NCBI RefSeq assembly: GCF_003590795.1
Contig: NZ_QYUL01000002.1
Location: 1,295,001-1,359,000, forward strand
Direction of reading: 5' to 3'
Length of the DNA: 64,000 nucleotides
DNA from: Azospirillum cavernae
Lineage (GTDB): Bacteria > Pseudomonadota > Alphaproteobacteria > Azospirillales > Azospirillaceae
Below the pieces are notes generated by a model that was not told the DNA's origin, did no database searches, and saw only the letters and a program-made list of their open reading frames with translations. Shown one piece after another: positions 8,382 to 20,833 of the stretch (position 1 is its first letter; every line of letters starts with the position of its first letter). Made by a program: the position numbers and the translations under genes.

Positions 8382-9308
8382 ATGATGGCATCTGCTCTCC
8401 GTCAGGTGGTTGTGACTGGGCTGGCGCTTGGCGCTGGGGCGGTGTTGGCCGGTCTTCCCGCCGCTGTTCAGGCCGCGCCGGGCGTGCACGCGGAAGAGAT
8501 CGTGCGCTTCCCCTCGCAGGACGGCGATTTGACCGGCGGCGCGCCGACGGCCTTGACCGGGCGGTTGCTGCGCCCGACCGGGGCCGGGCCGCACCCGTCG
8601 GTGGTCCTGCTGCACGGCTGCGGCGGCCTCTACGCCAAGAGCACGGGGCGAGTCGCGCAGCGCCATGTCTGGTGGGCGACGATGCTTCAGCAGCAGGGCT
8701 ATGAGGTTCTGATGGTGGACAGTTTCGGCCCACGCGGCGTCGAGGACGTCTGTTCCGGGCCGGTGACGGATCGCCCGGTCCGCGCCGGGATGGAGCGCAA
8801 ACGCGACGCCTGGGCGGCGCTGGCCTATCTGCGCAGCCGGTCGGAGGTGGACCGCGAGCGCGTCGCCCTGATGGGCTGGTCGCAGGGCGGCGGCACGGTC
8901 CTGTCCGCCTATGGGGCGGGAGAGGACGGCCCGGCGGGCAAAGAGGGCGGAGGATTCCGCGCCGCCATCGCCTTTTACCCCGGCTGCAAATCGCCGCTGA
9001 AGAATGAGGATTGGCAGCCCGACGGCCCGTTGTTGCTGTTGGTCGGGGAAAAGGACGATTGGACGCCAGCCCAACCCTGTGTCGATCTGGCCCAGCGCGA
9101 CGGGGTGAAGGAGCGGACGGAGCTGGTCGTCTACCCCAACGCCTATCACGGCTTTGATTCACCGGACGCGCCGGTGCGCAAGCGCAAGAATCTGGCGACC
9201 GCCCCCGGCGGCGTCGCCCATGTCGGCACCAACGAGGACGCTCGCCGCGATTCGATCACGCGGGTGACGAATTTTCTGCAAGAACGGGTGAAGGGAACGC
9301 GGGGTTAG
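8382..9308 (+). CDS. Secreted dienelactone-hydrolase-like alpha/beta hydrolase
   Basis: A 308-residue protein with an N-terminal signal peptide (hydrophobic core about residues 8-28, cleavage near AVQAA). The alpha/beta hydrolase parts are a LLHGCGG oxyanion segment near 77, the nucleophile elbow GWSQGG with S167, D226 in GEKDDWTP and H256 in NAYHGFD, a full catalytic triad. Family knowledge: DLH-like enzymes hydrolyse lactones or esters; the substrate is unknown. Residues S125-C233 could include structural disulfides in the periplasm (C124, C202, C233 are present). It is monocistronic: a terminator precedes it and a palindromic repeat follows. Confidence 0.88.
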   Translation: MMASALRQVVVTGLALGAGAVLAGLPAAVQAAPGVHAEEIVRFPSQDGDLTGGAPTALTGRLLRPTGAGPHPSVVLLHGCGGLYAKSTGRVAQRHVWWATMLQQQGYEVLMVDSFGPRGVEDVCSGPVTDRPVRAGMERKRDAWAALAYLRSRSEVDRERVALMGWSQGGGTVLSAYGAGEDGPAGKEGGGFRAAIAFYPGCKSPLKNEDWQPDGPLLLLVGEKDDWTPAQPCVDLAQRDGVKERTELVVYPNAYHGFDSPDAPVRKRKNLATAPGGVAHVGTNEDARRDSITRVTNFLQERVKGTRG

Positions 9309-9321
9309 GGAGTCGCTGTTG

Positions 9322-9424
9322 CCCCCTCCCTAACCCTCCCCCGCTTCGCAGGGGAGGGGGCTGTGGCGCTTTGCAACAGTCCTGCCCCCTCTCCCGCGTG
9401 AGCGGGGGAGGGATGGGGAGGGGG
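9322..9424. repeat. GC-rich dispersed palindromic element, copy 2
   Basis: Same end sequences as the copy at 4861 (CCCCCTCCCTAACCCTCCCC ... GGGGAGGGATGGGGAGGGGG), with a different middle. It lies between the convergent hydrolase gene and greA. Confidence 0.85.
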
Positions 9425-9440
9425 CAAGCGTGACAGGAGC

Positions 9441-9914
9441 TTAGCGGAACTCCACCGACACGATTTCATACAGCTTGGAACCGCCCGGCGTGGACACTTC
9501 CACATTGTCGCCGACCGACTTGTTGATGAGCGCGCGGGCCAGCGGGGCCTGGATCGACAGCAGGCGCAGCTTGATGTCGCTCTCGTCCTGGCCGACGATC
9601 TGATAGGTCGTCTCTTCGTCGGTGTCCTGATCGGCCAGGGTCACGGTGGCCCCAAACTTCACGGTGTCGCCCGTCAGCTTGGCGGGGTTGATGACCTCCG
9701 CACGGCTGATCTTGTCCTCAAGCTCCAGAACCCGCCCTTCGATGAAGCTCTGGCGTTCGCGCGCGGCGTGATACTCGGCGTTTTCCGACAAGTCCCCATG
9801 TTCGCGCGCTTCGGCAATGGCCTTGATGACCGCCGGACGCTCGGAAACTTTAAGATGCTTCAATTCCTCCTGGAGGCGGTTGAAGCCCGCCGCTGTCATC
9901 GGAACTTTTTCCAT
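9441..9914 (-). CDS. greA: Transcription elongation factor GreA
   Basis: A 157-residue protein. The N-terminal antiparallel coiled coil (LQEELKHLKVSERPAVIKAI, then EAREHGDLSENAEYHAARE with the acidic tip D/E residues) precedes a C-terminal FKBP-like domain ending GGSKLYEIVSVEF. GreA binds RNA polymerase at the secondary channel and stimulates cleavage of backtracked RNA. It lies downstream of carB on the same strand, but a terminator between them suggests its own promoter. carB-greA adjacency is common in alphaproteobacteria. Confidence 0.97.
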   Translation of the reverse strand: MEKVPMTAAGFNRLQEELKHLKVSERPAVIKAIAEAREHGDLSENAEYHAARERQSFIEGRVLELEDKISRAEVINPAKLTGDTVKFGATVTLADQDTDEETTYQIVGQDESDIKLRLLSIQAPLARALINKSVGDNVEVSTPGGSKLYEIVSVEFR

Positions 9915-9969
9915 GTGTTCGGTCCATCACCGCTTGCAGTCGTTCGACCCGTCCAAGGCGAAACCAGGG

Positions 9970-10004
9970 AAAAAGACGGCGCGGAGGAGGTCCGCCGCGC
10001 CGTC
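9970..10004 (-). terminator. Rho-independent terminator after carB
   Basis: On the - strand, a hairpin of about 12 bp (GACGGCGCGG.GG / CCGCCGCGCCGTC on the + strand) is followed by TTTTT. It starts 8 bp past the carB stop codon. Confidence 0.85.
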
Positions 10005-10011
10005 GTCCACC

Positions 10012-13257
<3,246 letters not shown>

Positions 13258-13512
13258 GGGTCCGGTTCTCTAGCGTTTGGTCAGCCGAAAACCCCCAGCC
13301 GCCGGAAGCCGGAGGCAGGGAGCGGGCGAGGTTTATCGTGCAAGGCCCCCTTATAGGGGGTTCGGGTCCGGGGGGGAAGGGGTGGCATGGATGTCGCTGT
13401 CACATGACTGCGTTACCATCGGCTCGCGGGGCGCGTTATGCCGGGCTTGAACCCCATCGCAAAGGGGGGCATCAATTCGTCAGGACAGCTTTTTGGAGAC
13501 ACGGGACCATCA

Positions 13513-14331
13513 ATGAGCCACGCATTCGCCAAGGACAGCCGCGCCTGCGCCGCCTGCGTCTCCTGGGGGGGCGAGCGGGTGATGTCGGAAGACAACACGC
13601 TGGTCCGCGTCGCCCGTCACGGCGCCGAAGGCGAATGCCGCACGGCCAGCAGCCAGGATTACCGCAAGGTCACGAAGGGCTATCACACCTGCCAGGCCTG
13701 GGCGCCGCTGCCGATGCTGAAAAAGCATGGCGGACGGATCGGCGGGCCGGTGGCCTCGACCGGCGGGGTTCCGCCCTCGGCCTCGGCCATTCTGGCGACC
13801 ACGCCGCCACCCGCTGGCGCTGCGGCGGCTGGGCCGTCACCGGCGACCGCCGCCGCGCCGGAGGCCGAAGCGCCGCCCTGCCGCGCCGACCCGCTGGACG
13901 TGGACCAAACCCCGCAGGTCCGCGTTCTCTACACCCATTGGCTGAGGCTGAAGCGCAAGCGGGCGATTCCGCTGGTGCGGGAGATCGACACCGCGCAAAT
14001 CCGCGAAACGGTGCCGCGCATCTGCCTGATGGAGCCGACCGCCGACGGGACGGATTTCGTCTACAAATCCTGCGGGCGCGCCCTGCAACGCCGCCTCCCC
14101 CTGCGCCCGACCACCCGCCGGGTGACGGAATGCCACCCGCCGCAAGCCGCCCAACGCTGGCTGGCCGACCTGCGCGCCTGTCTGGAGAGCGGCGAGCCGC
14201 GTTGCCTGATGGTGCGCGACGACCCGATGCTGCCGGGAACGCGCTTCGTCGAGCTGCTGCTGCCGCTGGCCGACGAGGATGGCGGCAAGGCGACCCGTGT
14301 TCTGGCCTACCGCCACGTTCCCGGCGGCTGA
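13513..14331 (+). CDS. PAS_5-like protein with an N-terminal four-cysteine motif
   Basis: A 272-residue protein when started at ATG 13513; an in-frame ATG at 13438 is less likely. The N-terminus has C12-x2-C15 (ACAACVSWGGER), C42 and C60, a possible zinc or iron-sulfur site. A Pro/Ala-rich linker (about 80-125) leads to a C-terminal domain (about 135-265) with LYTHWLRLKRKRAIPLVREID..., DFVYKSCG and RFVELLLPLADEDG, which follow the PAS_5 pattern of Rhodospirillales. PAS_5 proteins are presumed sensors of unknown ligand. A small membrane-protein gene starts 11 bp downstream and is probably in the same transcript. Confidence 0.75.
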   Translation: MSHAFAKDSRACAACVSWGGERVMSEDNTLVRVARHGAEGECRTASSQDYRKVTKGYHTCQAWAPLPMLKKHGGRIGGPVASTGGVPPSASAILATTPPPAGAAAAGPSPATAAAPEAEAPPCRADPLDVDQTPQVRVLYTHWLRLKRKRAIPLVREIDTAQIRETVPRICLMEPTADGTDFVYKSCGRALQRRLPLRPTTRRVTECHPPQAAQRWLADLRACLESGEPRCLMVRDDPMLPGTRFVELLLPLADEDGGKATRVLAYRHVPGG

Positions 14332-14342
14332 GGGGCCAGCCG

Positions 14343-14744
14343 ATGGCGACGGACGGGCCACGGGCGGGCGGGCCATCCCAGACTCCACGGGGTGAGAAGC
14401 CAGCGGGCGGCGTCGGCCCGGAGATCGTCGGCGTCTGGCCCGCCGCCGTGTGGATCATCGTCGGAACGCTGGTTTTCCTCGCCCATCCCGATCATTTCGC
14501 CGGGTGGAAGGGCGGGCTGTATTACGTGCTGGGCACCGGGGTGGTGGCGCTGGTCGGCGGCCTTGTCGGCCTGTCGGCCCGCCGGGCGGTCAACGGCGTT
14601 CAGGACCGGCTGCTGACCGAAGTCCACCACCGCCGCGATTGGGCGAGCTGGTGGGTGGCGCTGGGCCTGCGCGGGCTGCTCGGCCTGTTGGAAGCGGTGG
14701 GGGTGACGCTGCTGGCGCTGGCCGCGCTGGATGTATTGGGGTGA
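14343..14744 (+). CDS. Small integral membrane protein, unknown function
   Basis: A 133-residue protein starting at ATG 14343 after a GAGGGG ribosome-binding site, 11 bp downstream of the PAS_5-like gene. After a charged, Gly/Pro-rich N-terminus it has three likely membrane helices: IVGVWPAAVWIIVGTLVFLA, YYVLGTGVVALVGGLVGL and a C-terminal WWVALGLRGLLGLLEAVGV run continuing to the end. A His/Arg-rich loop (VHHRRDWASW) lies between helices 2 and 3. I do not recognise the family. Coupling with the Cys-PAS gene suggests a shared role. Confidence 0.7.
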   Translation: MATDGPRAGGPSQTPRGEKPAGGVGPEIVGVWPAAVWIIVGTLVFLAHPDHFAGWKGGLYYVLGTGVVALVGGLVGLSARRAVNGVQDRLLTEVHHRRDWASWWVALGLRGLLGLLEAVGVTLLALAALDVLG

Positions 14745-14870
14745 TGCAATCGCTATGAGGGTGAGCTTTCGAGTTTATCAATTATTTTGACGCAACGCCC
14801 TTTGTGTTTGCTCTTTTCGTTGTATCGTCGTTCGGGCGTCTGGCCCGAGAGCCAACGGATGGGGAACAGC

Positions 14871-15536
14871 ATGGCAAGCGTCAACATTGTGGTGAGCACA
14901 GGGTTCAATCAGGAGTTCCGGCAAAATCCGCAAACGTCGCCTGGCTATATTTACAATTACCTGACCAGCGACGAGACCTATTTCGTCAATCAAATCGCGC
15001 CGTTTCTGCCAAAATACGTGTCGTTTTCGGCGGATCCGGAGAATGATCCGTTGATCTTCACCACAGATGAGCCGGGGCAGAACGCGCTTCCCTGTTGCAG
15101 CACCATCTACCCCTATCCGGGGGACGCTCCGGCGTCTCTGCCGCGACAGCTTGGTCTGCAATTGTCGAACGGGATCACGGTGCAGCTTCAACTGATTGCG
15201 CGCACCCTGTCCTTCACGCCGTTGGCCAGCGAATCGTCGGACGAGCAATGGGCCAAGGGCGAGATTGAGCGCCAGACGTCGGTGACGTTTCCCGCCGGAA
15301 GCGTGTTGCAGGAAATCATCGGCCCGGAGGGGGAACGGTACGCGCTGGTCGCCGCGTTCAGCGACAGCGGTTACGACGTTGATTCCGTTGATGGCCTTGC
15401 CGATTTGCCCCTGCCGACCGGCTACAGCTATCAAAGCTCGGTGCTGACCAGCTATCTGACGCTGGCGGTGGAGAAGACGGCGCACATTCTGATTTGCGGC
15501 AGCTTCAACTTTCAGCTTTTTCCAGGCGGTGACTGA
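14871..15536 (+). CDS. Orphan 221-residue protein, no recognised domain
   Basis: Starts at ATG 14871 after GGGGA with good spacing; in-frame starts further upstream add unlikely sequence. There is no signal peptide and no membrane segment. The protein is acidic and beta-rich in appearance (VNIVVSTGF, NGITVQLQLIARTLSF, SSVLTSYLTLAVEKTAHILI) with a conspicuous CC pair in NALPCCSTIYPYPGD. The upstream 125 bp is AT-rich for this genome. I cannot assign a function. Its convergent neighbour is napC, with one palindromic hairpin between them. Confidence 0.7.
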   Translation: MASVNIVVSTGFNQEFRQNPQTSPGYIYNYLTSDETYFVNQIAPFLPKYVSFSADPENDPLIFTTDEPGQNALPCCSTIYPYPGDAPASLPRQLGLQLSNGITVQLQLIARTLSFTPLASESSDEQWAKGEIERQTSVTFPAGSVLQEIIGPEGERYALVAAFSDSGYDVDSVDGLADLPLPTGYSYQSSVLTSYLTLAVEKTAHILICGSFNFQLFPGGD

Positions 15537-15549
15537 CGGTTGACGCGCG

Positions 15550-15580
15550 CGTCCCTCTCCCGCTTTGCGGGAGAGGGACG
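15550..15580. repeat. Single-hairpin unit of the GC-rich palindromic family
   Basis: A perfect 14-bp stem (CGTCCCTCTCCCGC / GCGGGAGAGGGACG) with loop TTT between convergent genes. The core CCCTCTCCCGC matches the longer elements. It may act as a terminator for either side, but no T run follows. Confidence 0.7.
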
Positions 15581-15588
15581 CTTCGTCG

Positions 15589-16215
15589 TCACTTCACCGC
15601 GCTGGCGTTCCAGCCGGGTTCGATTCCGTGCATGTCGGGCAGGCGGTGGGCGATGCCCTTGTGGCAGTCGATGCAGGTTTTTTCCCCGGTGAACAGGAAG
15701 GTTTCGTGCATCTTCACCGCGCGCGGGTTCTGTTTGGTGATGTCCATCGATTCGGCGCTGTGGCAGTTGCGGCATTCCAACGAGTTGTTGGCCTTCAGCC
15801 GGTCCCATTCGTGCTCGGCCAGTTCGCGGCGCTTGTCGAGGAACTTTTCGCGGGTGTCGATGGTGCCGAAGATCTTGCCCCAGACCTCTTTGGACGCCTG
15901 CATCTTGCGGGCGATCTTGTCGGTCCATTGGTGCGGGACGTGGCAATCCGGGCAGCTCGCCCGCACGCCCGAACGGTTGGTGAAGTGGATGGTCTGCTTC
16001 AACTCCTCGTAAGGGTTGTCGCGCATCTCGTGGCAACTGATGCAGAAGGCTTCCGTGTTGGAGGCCTCCAGAGCGGTGTTGAAGCCGCCCCAGAACAGCA
16101 CCCCGGCGACGAAGCCGCCCAAGGTCAGGAAACCCAAGCTGTAATGCACGCTGGGCCGCGCGAAGACGCGCCAGCACGCCGCGACCGCGTTTCGGATCGC
16201 CGTTGTGATCGCCAT
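15589..16215 (-). CDS. napC: Tetraheme c-type cytochrome NapC
   Basis: A 208-residue NapC/NirT-family protein with one N-terminal membrane anchor (about residues 26-45). Four heme c sites are visible: C58-C61-H62, C88-C91-H92, C148-C151-H152 and C181-C184-H185. It takes electrons from quinol in the membrane and passes them to NapAB in the periplasm. It is the last gene of napEDABC; napB ends 1 bp before its start, so the two are translationally coupled. Confidence 0.96.
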   Translation of the reverse strand: MAITTAIRNAVAACWRVFARPSVHYSLGFLTLGGFVAGVLFWGGFNTALEASNTEAFCISCHEMRDNPYEELKQTIHFTNRSGVRASCPDCHVPHQWTDKIARKMQASKEVWGKIFGTIDTREKFLDKRRELAEHEWDRLKANNSLECRNCHSAESMDITKQNPRAVKMHETFLFTGEKTCIDCHKGIAHRLPDMHGIEPGWNASAVK

Positions 16216-16216
16216 G

Positions 16217-16732
16217 TTACTTCGCGCCTTCCTTCGCCGGAGCGGTGCTCAACACCGCGTCGAAATCGCGGAAGCGGTTGCCGACGATGGGTTTGGCGTC
16301 GGTCTGCGGGACATGGCACTGGGTGCAGAAATAGCGGCGCGGCGACACGGTGCCCAGCGTTTGGCCGTCGCGGTCCTGGAAATGCGTGACCGAGACCATC
16401 GGCGCTTGCGAGCCTTCGACGTTCCGCCGGTCATGGCAGGTCAGGCATTTGTTGACGTTCAGGTCGATCTGGTAATCGCGGACGGCGTGCGGGATCAGCG
16501 GCGGCTGGTCGGCGTAATTGCGCACGCGCTTCACGTCGTCGACGATCTCGCGGTTGGTCGCCTCCGCCGGACGATCCAGGGTGATCGGGTGCGGGCCGGA
16601 GGAGACGACCGGACCAGAGAGGGCTGGCCCCGGCTTGCCGTCGGCGGCGACGACGCCGGAGACGCCCCCCATGAGAAGCGCCGGGATGGCGGCGGTCAGG
16701 ACCAGGGCGGCGATCAGGATTCGGGATGTCAT
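16217..16732 (-). CDS. napB: Periplasmic nitrate reductase diheme cytochrome NapB
   Basis: A 171-residue protein with a Sec signal peptide (about residues 5-30) and two heme sites, C96-C99-H100 (CLTCH) and C136-C139-H140 (CTQCH). The family motif around DRPPxxPH-like sequence is present as [11 protein letters not shown]. The start was set at ATG 16732, 11 bp after the napA stop, because it alone gives a signal peptide. It is the electron-entry subunit of NapAB. Confidence 0.96.
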   Translation of the reverse strand: MTSRILIAALVLTAAIPALLMGGVSGVVAADGKPGPALSGPVVSSGPHPITLDRPAEATNREIVDDVKRVRNYADQPPLIPHAVRDYQIDLNVNKCLTCHDRRNVEGSQAPMVSVTHFQDRDGQTLGTVSPRRYFCTQCHVPQTDAKPIVGNRFRDFDAVLSTAPAKEGAK

Positions 16733-16743
16733 GGTCGGTCTCC

Positions 16744-19242
16744 TCACGCGCTCACGGGGGTGATCTTGACCGCGCATTTCTTGTAGTCGGTCTGTTTGCT
16801 GATGGGGTCGGTGGCGTCCAGCGTCACCTTGTTGATGAGCACGGTGTGGTCGAAGAAGGGCACGAAGATCAAACCGCGCGGCGGCTTGTTGCGCCCGCGC
16901 GTCTCCACCCGCACCCGCACCTCGCCGCGCCGCGAGGTGACGCGCACCTCCTGCCCGCGCCGGACGTTCAACTGCTTGGCGTCGTCGGGGTGCATGAAGG
17001 CCACGGCGTTGGGAAACGCCTTGCGCAGTTCGGGCACGCGCAGGGTCATGGATCCGCTGTGCCAATGCTCGATCACCCGCCCGGTCGAGAGCCAGAAGGG
17101 GTAATCGGCGTCGGGCGATTCGGCGGGCGGCTCATAGGGCAGGGCGAAGACGTTCGCCTTGCCGTCCTTGTTGCCGTAAAAACGCACGCCCTCGCCCGCC
17201 TTCACATAGGGGTCATAGCCTTCGCGGTAGCGCCATTTGGTTTCCTGGCCGTTGACCACCGGCCAGCGCAGGCCGCGTTCGACGTGGTACTGCTCGAAAT
17301 CCGCCAGATCATGGCCGTGGCCGCGCCCGAAGGCGGCGTATTCCTCGAACAAGCCCTTTTGCAGGTAGAAGCCGAACTGCTTGGCCTCGAAATTCTCGTA
17401 CTCCGGGGCGCAGTCGGACAGCGGGAAGCGGTCCACCTGCCCGTTGCGGTACAGCACGTCGAACAATGTCTTGCCGCGCAGCTCCGGCTTTTTCGCCAGC
17501 AGCTCTTCCGGCCACACCTCTTCCACCGTGAAGCGCTTGGAGAATTCAACGATCTGCCACAGGTCGGACCGCGCGCCGTCGGGCGCGTTGACCAGTTGCC
17601 GCCACAATTGGGTGCGGCGTTCGGCGTTGCCGTAACCGCCCTCCTTCTCCACCCACATGGCGGTGGGCAGGATCAGGTCGGCGGCCAGCGCCGTCACCGT
17701 CGGGTAGGGATCGGACACGACGATGAAGTTTTCCGGGTTGCGGTAGCCGGGGAAGGTCTCTTTCGCCGTGTTGGGCGCCGTCTGCATGTTGTTGTTGCAT
17801 TGGACCCAATAGGCGTTGAGCTTGCCGTCCTTCAGCATGCGGTCCTGCAACACCGCGTGATAGCCGGGCTTTTCGGGAATCGTGCCGTCGGGCAGCTTCC
17901 AAATCTCTTCGGCGTGGCGGCGGTGTTCGGGGTTCGTCACCACCATGTCGGCGGGCAGCCGGTGGGAGAAGGTGCCGACCTCGCGCGCCGTGCCGCAGGC
18001 CGAGGGCTGGCCGGTCAGCGAGAAGGGGCCGTTGCCGGGCTGGGCGATCTTCCCGGTCAGCAGATGAATGTTGTAGCAGAGGTTGTTGGCCCAGACGCCG
18101 CGCACATGCTGGTTGAAGCCCATGGTCCACAAGGACATGACCTTCACCTTGGGATCGGCGTAGAGCGCGGCGAGCGCCTCCAGCCGGTTCTTCGGCACGC
18201 CCGACAGTTCGTGCGCCTTGTCCAGCGTGTAGGGGGCGACGAAGGCCGCGAATTCTTCAAAGCTGATCGGGTCGGATTCGGTGGCCTTGTCGGCGTTCTT
18301 GGCCTTTTTCTCCAGCGGGTGTTCGGGCCGCAGGCCGTAACCGATGTCGTCGCGCCCGCGTTTGAAGTTGCAGTGCTTGGCGACGAAGTCCTTGTCAACC
18401 TTGCCGGTTTGGATGATGTGGTTGGCGATGTAGTTCAGGATCGCCAGATCGGATCCCGGCGTGAAGACCATGCCGATGTCGGCCAGATCGAAGCTGCGAT
18501 GCTCGAAGGTGGACAGAACGGCGACCTTGCAACCGGGGTGGCTCAGGCGGCGGTCGGTGATGCGGGTCCACAGGATCGGGTGCATCTCCGCCATGTTCGA
18601 TCCCCAGAGAACGAAGGCGTCGGCGTTCTCCATGTCGTCGTAACAGCCCATCGGCTCGTCCATGCCGAAGGTCCGCATGAAGCCCATGACCGCCGAGGCC
18701 ATGCAGTGGCGCGCGTTCGGATCCAGATTGTTGGAGCGCAGACCCGCCTTCATGAATTTGGACGCGGCGTAGCCCTCATAGATCGTCCACTGGCCGGAGC
18801 CAAACATGCCGACGGAGGTCGGCCCCTTCTTCTTCAGGGCCTCCTTCCACTTCTCGGCCATGATGTCGAAGGCTTGATCCCAGGTGATCGGGGTGAATTC
18901 GCCTTCCTTGTCGAACTTGCCGTTGGTCATGCGCAGCAGCGGCGTGGTCAGCCGGTCTTCGCCATACATGATCTTGGACAGGAAATAGCCCTTCACGCAG
19001 TTCAGGCCCCGGTTGACCTCCGACTTCACGTCGCCGTGGGTGGCGACGACGTTGCCGTCCTTGACGCCGACCATGACGCTGCACCCGGTGCCGCAGAAGC
19101 GGCAGGGAGCCTTGGACCAAGTCAGCTTGGCGCCCTCGCCGGTCAGCAGGTTTCCGGCGGAGGCGGGCAGGCTGACGCCCGCCGCCGCTGCGGCGGCTGC
19201 GGCGGCCTGCGCCTTCAGATAATCGCGGCGGGACAACAACAT
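16744..19242 (-). CDS. napA: Periplasmic nitrate reductase catalytic subunit NapA
   Basis: An 832-residue molybdoenzyme reducing nitrate to nitrite in the periplasm. A twin-arginine signal (SRRDYLKA) and an Ala-rich hydrophobic core precede a 4Fe-4S site with C47, C50, C54 and C82 (CRFCGTGC ... NCVKGYF). C180 (NARHCMAS) is the expected Mo ligand. The C-terminal bis-MGD-binding part ([17 protein letters not shown]) is intact. AGGAG sits 8 bp before the ATG. The length matches the family (E. coli 828). A 63-bp gap separates it from napD. Confidence 0.98.
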   Translation of the reverse strand: MLLSRRDYLKAQAAAAAAAAAGVSLPASAGNLLTGEGAKLTWSKAPCRFCGTGCSVMVGVKDGNVVATHGDVKSEVNRGLNCVKGYFLSKIMYGEDRLTTPLLRMTNGKFDKEGEFTPITWDQAFDIMAEKWKEALKKKGPTSVGMFGSGQWTIYEGYAASKFMKAGLRSNNLDPNARHCMASAVMGFMRTFGMDEPMGCYDDMENADAFVLWGSNMAEMHPILWTRITDRRLSHPGCKVAVLSTFEHRSFDLADIGMVFTPGSDLAILNYIANHIIQTGKVDKDFVAKHCNFKRGRDDIGYGLRPEHPLEKKAKNADKATESDPISFEEFAAFVAPYTLDKAHELSGVPKNRLEALAALYADPKVKVMSLWTMGFNQHVRGVWANNLCYNIHLLTGKIAQPGNGPFSLTGQPSACGTAREVGTFSHRLPADMVVTNPEHRRHAEEIWKLPDGTIPEKPGYHAVLQDRMLKDGKLNAYWVQCNNNMQTAPNTAKETFPGYRNPENFIVVSDPYPTVTALAADLILPTAMWVEKEGGYGNAERRTQLWRQLVNAPDGARSDLWQIVEFSKRFTVEEVWPEELLAKKPELRGKTLFDVLYRNGQVDRFPLSDCAPEYENFEAKQFGFYLQKGLFEEYAAFGRGHGHDLADFEQYHVERGLRWPVVNGQETKWRYREGYDPYVKAGEGVRFYGNKDGKANVFALPYEPPAESPDADYPFWLSTGRVIEHWHSGSMTLRVPELRKAFPNAVAFMHPDDAKQLNVRRGQEVRVTSRRGEVRVRVETRGRNKPPRGLIFVPFFDHTVLINKVTLDATDPISKQTDYKKCAVKITPVSA

Positions 19243-19305
19243 GCGGGGAACTCCTGGGCCGAAGAGGCGTCGATGGGCGGGCGGACGGGGGGCAGATGGA
19301 CGGGA

Positions 19306-19650
19306 TCAGGGCGCGGCGTGGTTGGCCGCAGGGCCATCCGTTGGGCCGTCGATGGCGTCCGCCGATTCGTAATGGTGGTAGACCATGGTGACGGTGTGGA
19401 CGCCGGGCAGGGCGTTCAGCGCGGCGATGCGGTCCATGACCGCGCCGGCGCTGCGCGTCACCAGCGTCACCACCGCCTTGCCGTTTTCCGACACGCACCA
19501 GTCCAGCCCGTCGATGGCGCTGGCCGCCGCCTGGATGGCGTCGGTTTGCGCCGGTCTGTGCTGGATGACGAGGCTGGAGATGTGGATCTCCGGCGTCCGG
19601 CTGACGGGCGTGGCGGCGGCGGTGGGCGATGGCGTCGGGTTGATCGGCAT
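19306..19650 (-). CDS. napD: NapD chaperone for NapA
   Basis: A 114-residue protein if started at ATG 19650, which follows GAGGGA at good spacing; an in-frame TTG at 19665 overlaps the napE end. The core (HISSLVIQ, DAIQAAASAIDGLDWCVSENGKAVVTLV, INALPGV-like NALPGVHTVTMVYHHYE) is the ferredoxin-like NapD fold. NapD binds the NapA Tat signal to allow cofactor insertion before export. The N- and C-terminal extensions are low-complexity and lack family resemblance. Confidence 0.93.
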   Translation of the reverse strand: MPINPTPSPTAAATPVSRTPEIHISSLVIQHRPAQTDAIQAAASAIDGLDWCVSENGKAVVTLVTRSAGAVMDRIAALNALPGVHTVTMVYHHYESADAIDGPTDGPAANHAAP

Positions 19651-19661
19651 GGCGGCGTCCC

Positions 19662-19814
19662 TCAATGGGTCAGCATCTGGTAAATCCAGATGGAAAAGCC
19701 GTAGGCGCCGACCGAACCGACGGCGATCAACGGCCAGACCAGAACGGACAGCGCCAGAAACATCAGGGTTTCGGCGCGGCGGGAAGGAGTGGCGGAGGAT
19801 GTGGACGGCGTCAT
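19662..19814 (-). CDS. napE: NapE small membrane protein
   Basis: A 50-residue ORF. The N-terminus is Ser/Thr-rich with SRRAETLMF, followed by one membrane helix (LALSVLVWPLIAVGSVGAYGF) and the typical NapE ending SIWIYQMLTH. Its stop codon lies 11 bp before the napD ATG. NapE is a membrane accessory protein of unknown mechanism in many alphaproteobacterial nap operons. It is the first gene of the operon, downstream of the FNR-type promoter. Confidence 0.93.
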   Translation of the reverse strand: MTPSTSSATPSRRAETLMFLALSVLVWPLIAVGSVGAYGFSIWIYQMLTH

Positions 19815-19872
19815 GGTGGGTCTCGATCCGTCAGAGCAATTGGCCCCTAGGTATGAGGCATTATCGGTCCTT

Positions 19873-19915
19873 AGTATTGGTCCTTTCCGAAGGGCTTGAA
19901 ATTGACCCAGGTCAA
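19873..19915 (-). promoter_or_regulatory. FNR/FixK-type promoter of napEDABC
   Basis: TTGACCCAGGTCAA at 19902-19915 fits TTGAY-N4-RTCAA. On the - strand an AATACT -10-like box (19873-19878 on +) follows, placing the FNR box centre about 42 bp upstream of the expected start of transcription, as in class II FNR promoters. This implies induction under low oxygen. The box and spacing are seen; the regulator identity is inferred. Confidence 0.75.
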
Positions 19916-20018
19916 GCGGGGGGATTCTTGCCGCCTCGCCGTCTTTGAAAAGACATTGCTAATCCAAGGGTGTAGGCTTCCCGCCCCACCGCCCCCGCAT
20001 GGATTGGACCGATCGCCG

Positions 20019-20750
20019 ATGGATGTCCTGCTGTCCTACTGGTCGCACGCCGAAATCATCACCAACGGGTTGATTTTGCTTCACCTTCTTGGCGCGCTGG
20101 CGCTTGGGATGCTGATGGGGTACGAGCGCTCCTACCATGGTCGGGCGGCGGGGATGCGGACCTATGGGCTGGTCTGCGTGGCGTCCGCCATGCTGACGGT
20201 GGTCAACGCCTATCCCGGCATGTGGTACGGCGGCCTTGGGCCGCAGGGGGCCACTGGGGCGGGCGACCCGACTCGGGTGATCCAGGGCATCGTCACCGGC
20301 ATCGGTTTTCTCGGGGCCGGGGTCATCATGCGCGAAGGTCTGTCGATCCGGGGGCTGTCCACCGCCGCGTCGATCTGGGCCACGGCGGCCATCGGCGTGA
20401 CCATCGGGCTTGGCTTTTACATCGTCGCCATCGCGGCGGCGCTGGTCTGCGTCTTCATCATGAGCATGTTCCGCCAGTTGGAAGCCAAGCTGCCGCACCA
20501 GACGGTGATCCACATGACTCTGGTCTTCGCCCGCGACCGGGCGCCCCCCGCCGAGGAGGTGCGCGCCAAGGCCAAGGAGTTTGGATTCGAGGTGACGGAT
20601 TGGGCCTTTCACCTGAAAAACGGCACCGGCCTGTTTGAGTATCAGCTTGTGCTTCAGGCGAACGGGCTGCTGGATCCGATGACGCTCATCACCGGCCTGA
20701 GCGCGACGGATTCGTTGGTGGAGTTCCGCCTGTCGCCGTCGCGCATTTGA
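20019..20750 (+). CDS. MgtC/SapB family membrane protein
   Basis: A 243-residue protein from ATG 20019; upstream in-frame sequence to 19896 is not family-like. The N-terminal half has about five membrane helices with the MgtC signature: LGMLMGYERSYHGRAAGMRTYGLVC, then GIVTGIGFLGAGVIM and LSIRGLSTAASIWATAAIGV. A soluble C-terminal ACT-like domain follows (TLVFARDRAPPAEEVRAKAKEFGFEV). Family knowledge links MgtC to growth in low Mg2+ and to modulation of F-ATPase. It diverges from nap across a 204-bp gap. Confidence 0.9.
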   Translation: MDVLLSYWSHAEIITNGLILLHLLGALALGMLMGYERSYHGRAAGMRTYGLVCVASAMLTVVNAYPGMWYGGLGPQGATGAGDPTRVIQGIVTGIGFLGAGVIMREGLSIRGLSTAASIWATAAIGVTIGLGFYIVAIAAALVCVFIMSMFRQLEAKLPHQTVIHMTLVFARDRAPPAEEVRAKAKEFGFEVTDWAFHLKNGTGLFEYQLVLQANGLLDPMTLITGLSATDSLVEFRLSPSRI

Positions 20751-20833
20751 AACACGGAAATTGCTTTGATCTCTTAATGTTTTTCGGGGGAAAGTCCCGT
20801 TGCGCCATTTCCGTGAGCGTGATGGGGGGAGGC

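Noticed and set aside
14871..15536. The 221-residue orphan as a third member of the trefoil-like pair
   Set aside because: It lacks the three-fold Trp pattern and the YCLAC and LNGD blocks; only the AT-rich upstream region is similar.
16726..19683. Nearly 1000-codon + strand frame opposite napA
   Set aside because: Antisense shadow of napA and napD; composition is not protein-like and the - strand gene is certain.
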